Part shown: piece after piece, positions 36,367-48,779 of the stretch
Layout: each line of letters starts with the position of its first letter
Numbering within the stretch: position 1 is the stretch's first letter
Assembly (NCBI GenBank): GCA_003586115.2
Contig: QVOM02000074.1
Location: 4,056,521 to 4,120,520, forward strand
Length of the DNA: 64,000 bases
Direction of reading: 5' to 3'
DNA from: Salvator merianae
Taxonomy: Eukaryota > Chordata > Lepidosauria > Squamata > Teiidae
Position numbers and translations under genes: made by a program
Notes under the pieces: generated by a model
The model's input: only the letters and a program-made list of their open reading frames with translations
Told to the model about the DNA's origin: nothing
Database searches by the model: none

Positions 36367-36511
36367 CAGCAGCGACCCGTCACTTTAAGGGTGGGTATTT
36401 GGAACCCGCAGGAAGGGGGCGATCGCTGTTTGTTGCAGTAGCCCCGCAACAGTGACTGCTCCCTTCCTGTGGATTCTAAACACCCGCCCTTAAAGCGATG
36501 GGCCGCCACTG
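36367..36511. mobile_element. palindromic hAT MITE, copy 3 (145 bases)
   Basis: Starts CAGCAGCGACCCGTCACTTT, ends GATGGGCCGCCACTG. Flanks GTCTCTAT and ATCTCTAC match at six of eight bases. Arms pair around GCAGTAGCCCCGC. Confidence 0.7.
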
Positions 36512-37519
36512 ATCTCTACACATCTCATCAGATTTATCCTCTTAAAAACACTTGAGGATCATCTGTTCTGCAGCCTGTAATAGATATGATATTCTCAATC
36601 TCCTGCCTTTGCTAGTATCAGCCTGCATTTTTCCGCTAACCTGTGCATTCTGCTTTGAGCCATCATCCTCCCTGTTGTAATTGTCGAGGTTTCCTGATAG
36701 TAACAAAAGGGAGCATCCACTATAGAGGAAAAAGGGTTTTAAAAATTAGACATAGCACTGTTCCTTGAAGAAAACATCAACAGCAAACTGTACTTCCAAA
36801 GGGAAAGTAATCACTCTGAACCATCTGTTTTCCCATACAGAGACCAAGGGGTAAACAGGAAAGGCCAAAGGGGGAAGCAGTTTATCAGAAGGGGTGTCCA
36901 AAAGCAAAGTTTTGGGCCTCTGGATTTACCAGAAAAACAACAACAAAAAGGTGGGAGAGTGATAGAGGATATTTTTAAGCACTCTTGGCTTCTATGTGTG
37001 ATGCATTGCTTCAGGAAACATGAGTTCTGGTAACCAATTTGGTTAAAATTCTGCTTTTGATATTTAAGATAACATGGCCTTTGGGATGTCAAAAGTGATT
37101 TCTAGACTAGCCACGTGTTTGCTGATATAATCTTGGGCACAAATATATAATTTCATTGTGTTGAGATTCCACTGTGCTGAGATTCCCTTAGCCAAATCTG
37201 TTTTTTTGGCTATCTGATCCCATTTGGACTTTCCAGTTTCTGGAAAATAAAGAGGTGGGTGTAAATTGGTTCTTCCCAAACAGACTTCAGAAAAGTGTCT
37301 CATTGCCTAAGATCTCTTTCCCTAGTAAGATTATTAGCAACTTATATGCTTGTTTGTTATTGCATTGTCCTTAAGTAATAATTTTATATAAAACTATTTT
37401 TAATAACTTAATAAGTACCCTGATATGATTTTTTTTAATTAATGCTTGTCTTACCTAGATTGTTTAGTATGAAGAATTTTTCTAATGAGAAAGTGCAGTG
37501 AAATATTTTAACAACGCCT
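36512..37519. other. no recognised feature
   Basis: AT-rich unique-looking DNA. Confidence 0.45.
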
Positions 37520-37598
37520 GCCGTTGTCTGCGCTATGTGGATGGCAGGTCCCTATTCCCAAATATAATCCAGAAAGCGGTTTAGTGCAGAGAGGGCCC
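37520..37598. mobile_element. half copy of the GGCCCTTTCTGCACT MITE
   Basis: Read from the right it gives GGGCCCTCTCTGCACTAAAC and TCTGGATTATATTTGGGAAT, one arm of the element seen whole at 24581-24761. The other arm is missing. Confidence 0.55.
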
Positions 37599-37741
37599 AA
37601 GGCTCAAGACAAAAGAAAAACAGCAAGTGATGAACCTAAGTTGGGATGGTTAGGCTCTGCATCGAAGCAAGAAACGCTTCACTTTCTCTTCAAACCATTA
37701 GCTTCTGTGTCAAGAGCTGGTGGGGGCAGTTCTGCCTCTTA

Positions 37742-37964
37742 GGGCCCAGTCACACCTAAATTTTAATCCAGCTTCGGTCCACTTTCAGACTGAGAGAACA
37801 CCTCAGTGAACCAATAAGATGTTTTCTTTCAGCATTATCTAACTCAGAAAATCCACTTTGGGGTTAGATAATGTGGAAAGAAAATGATTGGTCACTTTGC
37901 TGATGTGTTCTTTCAATCCAAAAGTGGACTGAAGCTGGATTAAAACTTAGGTGTGACTGGGCCC
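37742..37964. mobile_element. near-perfect foldback MITE, GGGCCCAGTCACACCTAA termini (223 bases)
   Basis: Left GGGCCCAGTCACACCTAAAT and right (inward) GGGCCCAGTCACACCTAAGT pair on through TTTAATCCAGCTTC and GTCCACTTT with very few mismatches. Flanks TTA and TAA fit Harbinger-type target choice. Confidence 0.8.
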
Positions 37965-38384
37965 TAAGGTACAGGCCAAGATCACACCGTACTAACCTAT
38001 CTTCATCGTTTGCATGTTTTCTCAAAGTTCGATCGACATAAACATCAATAAGACTGCTATTGCACGGCTGCAATCCCAAACGTAGTCACAGATCCACAAG
38101 TGCAAGCAGTCCAGCAGCCTTTGACGAGGCTCACTGATCCTCAAGCAGCGAAGGCAGCAGCCACAGCTAAGCTGAGCACCCTGCTGCGTGAGTTCTGAGG
38201 AAACGCAACCAAGCTTGGCCTGCCGAACCGATTCAGATGATCTGTCAAACCACAGCTTGTTCAGAGGGCAAAAGCAACTTTATTCTGGGCAGTAAAAACT
38301 GTTGAAGAAGTGAGGTCTGTCACCAAAAACCTCGCCTGCCCAAAAGTAAAGCACGGATCTTTTGGGTGTCACAAGGAAGACATT
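37965..38384. other. unassigned sequence flanking the CpG island
   Basis: Holds an AATAAA on the minus strand (38279-38284) followed by GTTGCTTTTGCC; otherwise unrecognised. Confidence 0.4.
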
Positions 38385-38930
38385 TCAACTCTTTTTATGT
38401 AGGGTCTTAGCACAAAAGAGAATCTGCTCAGTCTCCTTCCGCAGAATTCTATTAGCAGGCTCTGCCCATTTTACTTTGGCTTTCCTCTTGCGTTGCAAGT
38501 GACACACCCCTGCAAAAGCTCCCCGACCGTCCGCACGAAGGTCGGCTGGCGAAAGTGCACTTGTTGTGCTTTCTTCTGCACGACGCCTGCGCGGCGGCAG
38601 CAGCAGACTGCAACACTCACTACTTGCGCTGCTGTTGGGCTGGCGGCGGCGGCGGCAGCAGCAGGAGGCAGCAGCACCACAAACAAAAGCGCCCGCCCGC
38701 CCGCGCCGCGGGGGAGGGGAGTCCCTCCCGTTCCCCTTCACCCGTGACCCGTACCGAAATTCAAACTGCACGCCTGCGCCAATCATGGGTGACGAGAACG
38801 GTTGGACCACTCCGCCCCCCTCGGCCGGATCCACCTTAACAACTACAGTCCCTGTCGTGGTGGAGGAACGGCTTTCTCGATTCCGATATTCATGATCCCC
38901 ATCCCCAAATTGATCATTTTTATCTGGCAA
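38385..38930 (-). CDS. unrecognised open frame in the CpG island, 181 codons
   Basis: An ATG-initiated frame begins MPDKNDQFGDGDHEYRN and runs 181 codons without introns. The first 60 residues are mixed, the middle is Arg/Ala/Ser-rich with Cys clusters (translated GCN-type repeats), and the end is Lys-rich. An AATAAA (38279-38284) lies about 100 bases past the stop on the same strand. I recognise no family. The length could be chance in GC-rich DNA where stops are rare, and the overlapping plus-strand frames argue for caution. A short ATG frame ends just upstream. Listed as a low-confidence candidate. Confidence 0.15.
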   Translation of the reverse strand: MPDKNDQFGDGDHEYRNRESRSSTTTGTVVVKVDPAEGGGVVQPFSSPMIGAGVQFEFRYGSRVKGNGRDSPPPRRGRAGAFVCGAAASCCCRRRRQPNSSASSECCSLLLPPRRRRAEESTTSALSPADLRADGRGAFAGVCHLQRKRKAKVKWAEPANRILRKETEQILFCAKTLHKKS

Positions 38931-41100
38931 CCATAGTGGACCCCAATGCGGAGGGGGGGGGAAGTTAGGCGGGGGCCGAGGAGCCGAAGCACCCTTGCTC
39001 CGGAGGACGAAGTGGGGCGGGCTATTCAGGGGGCTTTTGCGACTGAGGAGAGGAAGGATCGGAGGGAAAAGGTTTCCGTGGATACCGTAGCGCCGGATAA
39101 AGGCTTTGAGTTCACGGACCCTGCCGTGTACATGGGGGTAGGAAGGCTAACCGGGCGCGGAGAGATTCAGGGGACTTAAGACGCGCGAACAAGCCACGCT
39201 GCTGCGGCGGCAATTTATTTTAAAACGAGGCTTCTGAACAGACATGGCTGGCGCGGCACAATTCAGATCAACCACGTAGGGATAAGGGTGCAGATTTTTC
39301 TCAATTCTACGTCCTAGCCAAAGAGGACGCCCACAGGGATAAATGTCCGTAGGATCGGGCTAAAAACAGTTAAACCGGGAATGAAACACCCATTCCGGAG
39401 TCCCCTGAAGTTCGCAACCGAGAGAACGCTTCTTCAGGCGGGTGGGGGGGGGCGCCGCGAGTGGGGTGGGTCCGGGGCGGCTCCCGGCGGGGCTCCAGCG
39501 CTCAACGCCATGATGGTCGCGACGCTGCTGCCGCTGATCTGTATGTCTGTCAGTCTGTCTCTGAAAGGAACGATCGGGACAGGGCTGGGCTGGGCTGGGC
39601 GCAGAGCAGTGTGGGTTCCGCTGCGCCGCCGCTTGATTTTTGAATCTTCACGATCGCGACTCCGTCCGTCGTCCGACGGGGAGAGGGTTTTGCTTAGACG
39701 GCGTTTCATCATTCTCTCCCCCGCGCTTCTGTCCAGTTGTTGAGATACAAAGAAATAGAAAACAGTACGCCCCGTCAATTGCACAGTTTGCAAGCTATAC
39801 GGGAATAGGCGATTTCTTTCATTTATATTTCTTATAAGGAAACAAAAAAAACTTGGCAGTGGTTCCAATCAGGTAGAAAGTGACCCTCTGTAACCAACGC
39901 TCCTTCTGCCAAATGTAGGAGGAGAGGGCCCCTGAGGTGCCTCTGTGCAAAGGCCCGTTAAGAATTAAGTGACGCGGAGTTCAATGGGACCAGTATTTCT
40001 GAATTAACGTACCCAAGTCAGATCGCAGTTTCGCTCCGTGCGCATTTTCGTCCGATGATAAGACCCGCTGAGTTTGGTACAACTTGCTACCAGATGAGCC
40101 GAAAATGTATTTTTAAGATAACTATTTTTCCCATACGTGATGGTTCCCCCGCCTTGACCCCCCACCCAAAAATCCTGGAAACTACTCTTTTTCGACAGAG
40201 ACTTTTGCTTCAAAGCGGCAGCTCCTCTTACGCTACTAACGCTTTCTATTAGAACGGGTTTGCACCTTCAGCTTTTTTCCTTTCTGTATCTATACTGCGT
40301 GCCGGCAGCCAGCTGTGAACTTGGTTCAACGTCTCTCTCTCTCTCCCCCTCTTGGGGGCGCCCAATCGGGCCACGTTAGGGAGCTTTATTTGGCCTTGTC
40401 GCTTTCCAGTTCCCTGCTTTTACAGCGCTTGAGCTTCTGTGGTCAAATTTGCGCCGCGAAAAGAGCGTTGGGTTGTAAATGCAACTTTGCAAGTGAAAAA
40501 CTAAGGAAATGGACGCCCGTCAGGAGGAGAAGGCGGGGAGAGAGAGAGCGACGAGGGCGGCGGCGAGCGGGTCGGCGGCTACCTTAATCGGCTCCTCCCC
40601 GCCAGACAAACGAAACTGGCTTTTTCGAGGTGGCCCCGCCTTCTCCCAGTTTTTGAACTACTAAGCCTAGCGAGCGGCCGGGCGAAGGAAGGAAGGAGAG
40701 AAAGGGGGGGGGCAGCAGAAGCCTTGCGCGGGAGGGAGGTGCGCTCGCTCGCTGCACCATTCAAATATAGGAGGAGAAAGGAAAGAGCCAGAGGACGCGG
40801 CCGCCGAGAGAGGATCTTGATAGGGCGGTAGCTGTGGGCGCGGACGGCCACGGCTGTAGCCGAAAAAACGTGAAGAAAAAAATGCTCACTCGTTACTCTG
40901 ACCTTCTTCCCATCGTACAAGGACGGTGCCACGCACAGCAGCGCGCCTATTTAGGCATAGATGGGGTGGGTGGGTCCGTGGTCGAAATGAGAGTGGTCAT
41001 AAAAAAGGAGGTTCAGGAGGAGGAGCTCCACGCAGGTGTGCCGCCTACACGTTCACCTGCATACGCTGGAATTCTCTTACCACCTACCTAACTGAATTAC
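38385..41100. promoter_or_regulatory. second CpG island, possible APOLD1 distal promoter
   Basis: The stretch has several CpG-dense blocks (38.5-38.8, 38.95-39.2, 39.4-39.7 and 40.3-40.95 kb), GC boxes and CCAAT-type motifs. It sits about 6.6 kb past the CDKN1B 3' end. In mammals the APOLD1 upstream promoter lies just downstream of CDKN1B in the same direction, so an APOLD1 first exon on the minus strand is a reasonable inference. CArG-like sites occur at 40762-40771 and 40384-40393. No exon of APOLD1 is recognised. It could instead belong to a lineage-specific or non-coding transcript. Confidence 0.6.
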
Positions 41101-44100
41101 GGAGGTCTGTCGTAGGATGGAAGAAAGCTTCTCTAAGACGATTTAGAGACAGTTCGCAATGCCAGTCTGCCATAGCCCATCACAAACATTCTAGGCTGTA
41201 AAAGAGAAATTAGAGGTGGAATGAGAACACGAGGGACACATGCTTCTGTCTCTGAGGGTTTTCTGCGCTGAATGTTTTGGGTGGTTGTCAGAGTTCATCT
41301 ATCTGCTGATAGGCGTGAAAGTAGCCGTATATTTATTTTAAACTACTATATATTATGTTCACTTTTCCAGGGCGAATTGTTCAGGGGAAGGGGTGTATTA
41401 ATAGCTAATTATGGCACTGACAATCTGACTGAGGCTAAGTATGACACATCTGGGCAAAAGCTGGCAAGCTGTGTGCGTCAACAGCTTGTTTTCCATTTTA
41501 TGCATATTTATTCCAGAGAAGATTCCACTGAGTTATTGGATTAACTTGATGGGATTGAAATTACCAGTCTACAACGTTTTAGATGTTTCAGAGCAAATTC
41601 TGCTGCCTGGTAGCCTCCCAGATGCAACCTGCAAAGTGGTTGTTTTCCTTTCCTGCTCTAAAGGACTCTTCCATGCTGATGAAAGATAGAGGAGTAAGAG
41701 ACAATAGATTAGCATTTTGAGGATAACCATGTTTATGCTTATCTTCATGTTCTGTATCTCTTTCAATAAAGCTTTAGGCTTCCCACATCTTATAGTAACT
41801 TTCAAGTAAGAACATTAAAGGCATCCTTCCATTTGTGTATGTCATAAAGCAAAACTATTCTGTGGTGAAACTATTCTTAGGCTGCTGACAGACTGGGAAA
41901 ATGTGCCGTCAGGTTGTTGGCATTGCGGCTGTCAGGGCTGTTGTGTTAATTCAAGACTCCTAACAGCTTCCAGGAGCTAGCCAAGCATACGAAAGAAAGA
42001 AACAAGCTCCTGGTAGTTGCTAGCAAAGTGATGCCATAGAATCTTGCCAGACTTCCATGCCAGGGGTCACCACACATGTCTGACAGGCCACATTGAGGGC
42101 CAGGGCCAGCTTCCTGTTAGCATAATCATCTGGAGGCAGCTAGTTCATGTAAATCCCAGTAAAGCAAAATGTCTTCATCAGAGAATCTGCCAGATCTTAT
42201 CACACTAACGAGCACACACCTCCTCCTTCTCTTCTTCCTTCTCCTTCTCCTCCTTCGTTATCATCATTTGAAGTGCTGTTCACACAGCCATACTAATCAC
42301 TCAAGATGACTGCAACAACATGAAATATGATGCCTCCATCTATGCTATGTATCTTTCCCATATAGCCTACCATAAGGTTACATATTGGGAGCCTAGTCTT
42401 TCTAGGATGAAAGGCAGCATATCAATGAACCAAATAAATGAATAATACTTCTGAAGAGACAGGGCAGTGGTCCCTGGAATATGTGTTTTGATTACCAAAC
42501 TGTAAGCGGCATCAGGGCAAAGACTGTTCCTTACTGAATCTGTGCTGGTGAATGCATAGAGTTGTGTTGCCCTATGGCCTGGCAAAAAGCCATTATAGAC
42601 TGTTTTTATGCCTGTAATAAGCATCTGATCTAATGTTAATAGTGCAGAGATAAGAACTCACTGACTAATCTCTATAAATCATATTGCTTTTTAAGAGCCA
42701 ATAAAAAGTTTGGTAACAAATATGTGGTGCCTAGCTGAATTTTTTTTTTTGGAATATAAATGCCTGGGTAGCCTTCTGTCCCCAAAGCCATCACTGGCTT
42801 CACTAAAGCGACAAGAATACACATGTGTGACTCTGTCACACGCATCCCTTCTTGAAGATGTAGGAAGAATATGGAGGTGAGAGTGTGGGATTCTGCACTT
42901 TTGGAACACCTTCACAGCACTTCTGTCCTGCGGTGCTGGATTGGATATTGTATGACAGCCATCATCAGCACAGTTGCTGGGTAAACAAACAAAATAACCA
43001 GGTGCTCAGCATGACCTACGACCATCTTTGAGGCCATAGATCACCCCGTGCAACCATAAAATGGGGCGTGGCATCGTCTGGAGCTGCAGATGTGACAGGC
43101 CTCAGGAGGGCCCACACCCTCCAGCAGCCATTTGATCACTGCCATTGATCCGTTAAAAGATTGCTCCAATATTAAGTTCCTTAAAAACAACAGTGTTAAA
43201 ATATTCTGAGACTGTTTCTGAAGTATAGTCTAATAATGCCCCCTAATTAACTTTTTATACATACAAAAAACCAAATATTAAAGGGATTATAATGTTTGCG
43301 ATAGTTTGAGGTAAATATGACCATTCCCGAAAGGTCTGGCTTCCCCTTGGCATGCAGCCATTGCAACACACCAGTTTGGGGAAGGAGTTGGCTTACTACT
43401 TCTTCTGAATTCACCTGTTAGAACACCTATATAAGCAGCAAGGGGACCAGAGAAGGATCAGCTACTGCAGGGCTCAAAAGCACACGCATTCCTTTCTGAG
43501 TTCTTGAGAGAATTCAGTTCTGGGACGTTCAGGTTATCCAACATGCAAAGATTGCTTGATTGTTTCATATTTCAGCACGGTCCTGTGCTTTTTACAAACG
43601 TGAAGGGTTCAAACAGTGTAAAATGGCTGAGCCTTCATTTTTTGGCCATTTCCACATGTGGCTCCCACATATAAGTTAAGAATCATGAGTAAGTGCCCCA
43701 TAATTTGGGTTCCTCTCGTTCCAGGATGCTTCATGATTGGCTGCCAAACGTTTGTATTGGTCCCACTGGGACATCATCTACCTATTCTGGCGAAGGAGGT
43801 GGTAGAATCCTGCGGGCGGAGCAAGCCCTGCAGTCTTTCACACTGAAAGTGAAAGGGACATTGCTATTAAATGTTTCTGTGTTTTGCAGGGCTGTGCTGT
43901 TTTCTATAAGGAAGTTTTTAAAATAAAACACAAATCAAGTACCCAACGTGAAGCAAAAAAGCGTCATGATCCTGTCACCTCAGGACCTTCCATTTTTGTC
44001 AGGGGAGGCGGTGTCTTCATGAGCTACTGTGTGCTTGCTGGGCTCCTGGAATGAGACAGTGCCTCAAATCACATTTCATGGGCTCTCGAAGGCAAGGCAA

Positions 44101-46017
44101 GCGAGCATGGGTCAGCAGTTCTTCCCTCCTGTCCAAGCCTTGTACGCATGTGCTAGCCCACTCAATTGCCAGCTTTCTTGATGGCAACAAGGAGCTGCTT
44201 CACGTGTTTTCAAGCAGCCTTTTGCGTATCCCTGACATATAGGCTTCCAAGTGTGTCTCTGGCTGCGTCAACACATATTTAAAAAAAGCAGCCCAAAAGC
44301 AGCTGAGGGCTGGTAGCAGGTGGACACTAGTCTTCACATCCCGCCTGTAATCCACATTAAAGGTCATAGAATTCATTTTGGAAATGCATTTTCTGGGTTT
44401 TAATGTGGGTTAAGCATGGAAACATTACCCATCTCTAAGCTGCTTTTGAGCCATATTTTGTTTTACTGTATGCAGACTGCAATCCATAAAAGCTATGTGG
44501 AAGAGGGAATTACAATAGATGTTGCTACAGTTACTTCAGGTGTAGGAACCCTGAGCTGGAATCCACATGGCAACCCTACCCTTGTTCCATGGGATGTACT
44601 CAGCAGCAGTGTTTACAGAGAGCTTCCACGTGGGCTGGCAAGTCTACTTTTGGAGGCTTCCCTTTGACCTTACTGAGCAACATTATGATCCACTGCTTCC
44701 ATCAGAACCTGGCCTTATCCATACGTTTCAGAGAGAGACTGTAATCCTACCTTGTCCTACCTTATCTATTGCTGGATGTGTGGATTCTTCTACTTTTGGC
44801 TATGGCAAGGAAACCAAAGGTAAGATGCTCTTCATTTGGCTGTTACTTGTTTATAAGAGATCATTCACTTCCTAAGACAGGGCATATGCATGCATTTGTA
44901 ATAGCTGTGGTTTAAAATCAGGTATGGAATGTTAGTGCTGTCTGATTCAACTTCCTGATCACAGCTGGGTGCTTATGACTGAAAAACATATCTGTGGAAT
45001 TATTTCAAAAGCACTGTTTGTTTTTTTTCTAATCTATACATGTTCAACATGAGTTGTTTCACAGGCATGTACACTTCTGAATTCTGAAGCAGCAGATTGG
45101 AAAAGCGCTGCTGATAACATTTCTAAATTTTTTCTAGGGCAGTATCATTGCCTTTAATCTGCTATGCTTCTAAGGTATCAAAAGCATTACTAGAAGCCAT
45201 TAAAAACTTATTATAGAAGCCCCTGTTTGTCCACAGTGTCCGTCCTTAGTGATGCCTGATTCTTAATTAAGGAACGATTAATTGTTATGTTCTTGTATTA
45301 TTCTTGGTCTCCTCTAGAGGACAGGTAATTTCTCTGTTTAGTATTATTAGCTGTTTAAATTACTTCTGATGCACACCTTTGCCTGCCTGAGACTGACCAT
45401 ACTTTGTAAAGAAATGTAAGAGGGGTAACTCCTGTGAGAGCAGAGAATCCTTATGCTTATATATTCTAAAGTTAATTTTTTTAAAAAAATGAAAAAAATG
45501 TATTAGAACACTTTGATACTTGAAGAAAAGAAGCAATACTCCCCTCTCATGCACATGAAACATGCTTAACTGGGTTTTCTTGTAAACCAAAATAAAGGAA
45601 ACGATATCTGTGTGATTCGTTTCAATGAGATGTCCACAAGAGAGCTTCCAAATGCAATGAATCGGATAAATATTGCTTTTTACACACTGTTCACCTCTGT
45701 ACATCTGTCGTCATGCAGCAGGGCCCTAGGTTAAAGCATTAGCAGAAAGCATTGGCAAACCAGTTCCATATTTTTGGCAATAAGACTGCATGGAAGTTCC
45801 ATGTGGTTACTAGGAATTGAGCTAGATTGGAGGGTATCTATCTCCTCCACACACAGAGACAGTCCCCCAACTTTACTACTTGAGATGCCTGTTGGAATAG
45901 AGATCTGTTGATGGGAAAGCCTTACCTGTTGAGTAGCTTCCTGTTGTTAAAGGCAGGACCAGTAATGAAAAGCTAATAGACTCTATAGGGTTGAATTAGC
46001 TTCTCTATCTAGCATGG
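41101..46017. other. no recognised gene
   Basis: Largely unique-looking AT-rich DNA between the second CpG island and CDKN1B. A TTC/TCC-rich tract is at about 42222-42257. A stretch starting GGCTGCGTCAACACATATTT at 44262 has a Harbinger-like end, but no partner end was found. Confidence 0.45.
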
Positions 46018-46165
46018 ATATTTATTTATTTGCATTTTATTTGCATTTTTATCCCGCCCTATACCTGAGGGTCTCAGGGCAGGTGGTGTGAAGATCAGAA
46101 TGGAGCTCAAGGTCCCTAACTTCAGTGCATGGACACCTATCCAGGCTGCTAACCATCGCAGCCAT
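46018..46165 (-). mobile_element. L2-like LINE 3' tail
   Basis: Minus strand gives CTGCCCTGAGACCCTCAGGT, then ATAGGGCGGGATAAAAATGC and a repeated AAATGCAAATAAA tail, matching the L2 end at 59035-59090. Confidence 0.55.
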
Positions 46166-47714
46166 TCTGCAACATAGGGTTTTTTATTAACAAACTTTTT
46201 ACTTAGGCAAAAATTCATTAAACTGGAAATAAATGCAGGCGTCAAGGAGACTTGAATGCAAAAGGCCTTCAGCTTCTAAGAATGGTAGGTCACCATGCCA
46301 CACACATGGTACGAAAGTAGCTGGACTTTCTGCAAGGTGTGGCAAACGATGTGCTAAAGAGCTGACATTTCAGTGACCAATCTATACTGTGTAGTACCAT
46401 TAGTTCAAGTCTTGAACCCTAACTCAGCACAAATGAGTCCTTTGACACAGGCCCTGTTCTGATAATGAAACTAGTCCTGCCAGCATTTATTTTGCTACTG
46501 AAGAAATCAAGGCTGAATTTAAACTTACGTGTTTGAAATGGTCTCCGAAGACCATCCCAGGTCAGTCAATCAGGAATGGTTGGGACCATTTGCATGCTGG
46601 ATGCAGGAACATGTTCCTGTCCAGCAGCTGCAAGTATGTGATTGGCTGGCCACCTATCATACTCCAGGCCTTGCGTCCAGACATCAAATGCCCCACCTGC
46701 TCCTAGCAACGATTGGGCGAGGGAGTGTCATGTACAATGTGCAAGGGTGGGGCAAACCTGCTTGGGAGGCAACATCCAGAAGCATCATGTTCACATTGCC
46801 CCTAGACTGTTCCTGACACCACAAGACAGCTTGTGGACAGCATTTAAGCTGTCCGCAGTAGGTAAGCCTCAGGAATGGTTTGGGGCACTTCAGGGACAGC
46901 TACAGTGGATCACGGTGCAAACAACACGTTCCCATCTGGCTGGAACTGTCTCCAAAGCAACTGTGAAAAGGCCCCAATAGCCTGCAAGTTCAGAGGTAGA
47001 CCAACTTTGTTCTTTGCTCTATTTCCATGGAAGATAATTTATGGAAACATTTACCTCTCTATCCCTTCCCCATTGTTTCAAATACTGTAAATATGTATGA
47101 CTAAAAGCAGTTGGATGTGGGATGCAAGGCCAATACTGTGCTTGTCTCAGGCAGTAGCTTCCACAGTAACTTTTTAGTTCCCATTTTAATATTTTTAACT
47201 GTATCTTTAGAAATCTCAGGGTGGCTAACCATACACACACACACACACACACACACACTTGTGTGCGCACGTAAGAATTTTAAAAAGTAATCCCAAAATA
47301 ACACAGAGGCCATATAGTTCCTTTTTATGCATAATTATTAATATTTCCAGATCACCCTAATCCTAGTAGTAAGCACCACAGAATTTACATCTGAGTTACA
47401 CTGCAATTAACACCGAACTTAGTGAAAAAAATGCACAATCACAATGTTATCTGCACTCACTATTTTTCACTATTTATTTTAATTGATGAATACTTATTAA
47501 TCTGAAAGGAGTCTGCAGTGCTGTGGTGAAACAGAACTGGCTATTTCTCCTCCTCACTAGTTATCCAATGTAACCCCCCCCCCCCACACTGCTATTTTCT
47601 ATATTAGAAAGGTAAAACCCAAGTGCCCTTAGACATTTCAAAAAGGGGCTTGGTGTAAAAGACACATGAAACATAGAAGATAAACCATTTTAATACATAT
47701 ATATTTATTCATAT
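46166..47714. other. unassigned, with one CA microsatellite
   Basis: A possible old DNA transposon lies at about 46452-46978 (GGCCCTGTTCTGATAA at the left, GGGGCCTTTTCACAG read inward from the right), unproven. A CA run is at 47233-47259. Confidence 0.4.
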
Positions 47715-47732
47715 TTATATATGGCAGTTTTC

Positions 47733-47738
47733 TTTATT
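47733..47738 (-). terminator. CDKN1B: CDKN1B polyadenylation signal
   Basis: AATAAA on the minus strand in CAATCAATAAAGAAAACT, the same context as the human p27 signal. Cleavage is expected about 10-25 bases further on, near 47715. Confidence 0.85.
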
Positions 47739-48708
47739 GATTGCTTGATGTAAAACATTACCAATTGGCAATTGTTTTCATACATTACAAAAAAAAAAAT
47801 AAACTTGGCTCAGTCTGCAATCATTTAAGCACAGCCATATTAATTAACAAAATAAATCCCCCCCCCCCCCCCGAAAAAAGCTAAAAAAAAATCCCTCTAC
47901 CAAATAGAGCATTTACAAATGCACAAACACACACGCCACTTTGGCTTTATGGGAAAATATCTTCTAGATTAAAAAAATCTTTTAACATAAATAAGTTAGT
48001 ATAATTTCTCAGTGTCTTTACAAAGTTATGTACACAGGTACATTTCAAAACTTTTTTTAAAACATACAGGCAATGTAAAAATACTGTTTAAAGATGTAGT
48101 ATTCCTTTTCATTTACCCACCCGTGAACAGCAGAAAAGTGAGTGAGATGAAGAGAAGTTGAACTTCAGGGTTTTATTAATCTCCCTTCCATTCGATTCAG
48201 AGCATGATTTTTAAATTATTTTTGAAAGAATCTAAATATATTATAGCTGGCAAAAACATTAGAAAGGACATGAAAAAGGCCCAAGAGCAGGACCTTTTCT
48301 GTTGCTACATAACGGAAACAAAGTTCCTACATAAAGTTTAGGACACAATCTTATGGAATATTCTTCCGTACATGTTCCATTAAACGAATACTCTTCTCCA
48401 CTAGTACAGGCAAACTTCTGACTGGATTGTGCCTTTTATTGGGTAGAAATTTCGTCAGCAGACTTAATCAATCTGCTGTAGCCAGTGTTAACAAACTGTT
48501 TTCTTCCCCAAGGCCTTACACTCCATTAAAAGGGACAATACATCTTTAAGAAATAATTAAACACATACGCTGGTTCTCTTCATACAAATCTCTGCTTGAC
48601 TGTTTTGGAAGCAGATTTCGAACCCATCACCTTTTACCATTCCCCCCTCCCTTCCTGGAACAAGCAACCTCCTCCCCTAAAAAGAGGGGGAGTGGAAGAG
48701 GTTTATGT

Positions 48709-48715
48709 GCTACAT
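48709..48715 (-). promoter_or_regulatory. miR-221/222 seed match 1 in CDKN1B 3' UTR
   Basis: The minus strand reads ATGTAGC within TTATGTAGCACATAAA, identical in core to one of the two functional human p27 sites repressed by miR-221/222. It lies 11 bases from a Pumilio element. Confidence 0.8.
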
Positions 48716-48726
48716 AATGTAAAAAC

Positions 48727-48734
48727 TATATACA
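48727..48734 (-). promoter_or_regulatory. Pumilio recognition element between the miR-221/222 sites
   Basis: The minus strand reads TGTATATA, a consensus Pumilio motif (TGTANATA), in CTGTGTATATAGTTTTTAC. In human p27 mRNA the PUM1-bound element at this place opens a structure that exposes a miR-221/222 site. Motif and spacing are both kept here. Confidence 0.78.
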
Positions 48735-48779
48735 CAGGTAGTACAATGAAGCAAATAAGGAACAACCTAATTGCAGAAT

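Noticed and set aside
36108..36455. 115-codon frame with a membrane-like segment
   Set aside because: Runs into a hAT MITE, has no family resemblance, and the hydrophobic stretch is translated AT-rich DNA.
39381..39868. Frames on both strands around MMVATLLPL and MALSAGAPPG in the CpG island
   Set aside because: GC-rich DNA with few stops; no known N-terminus, and the possible GTATGT donor has no partner exon.
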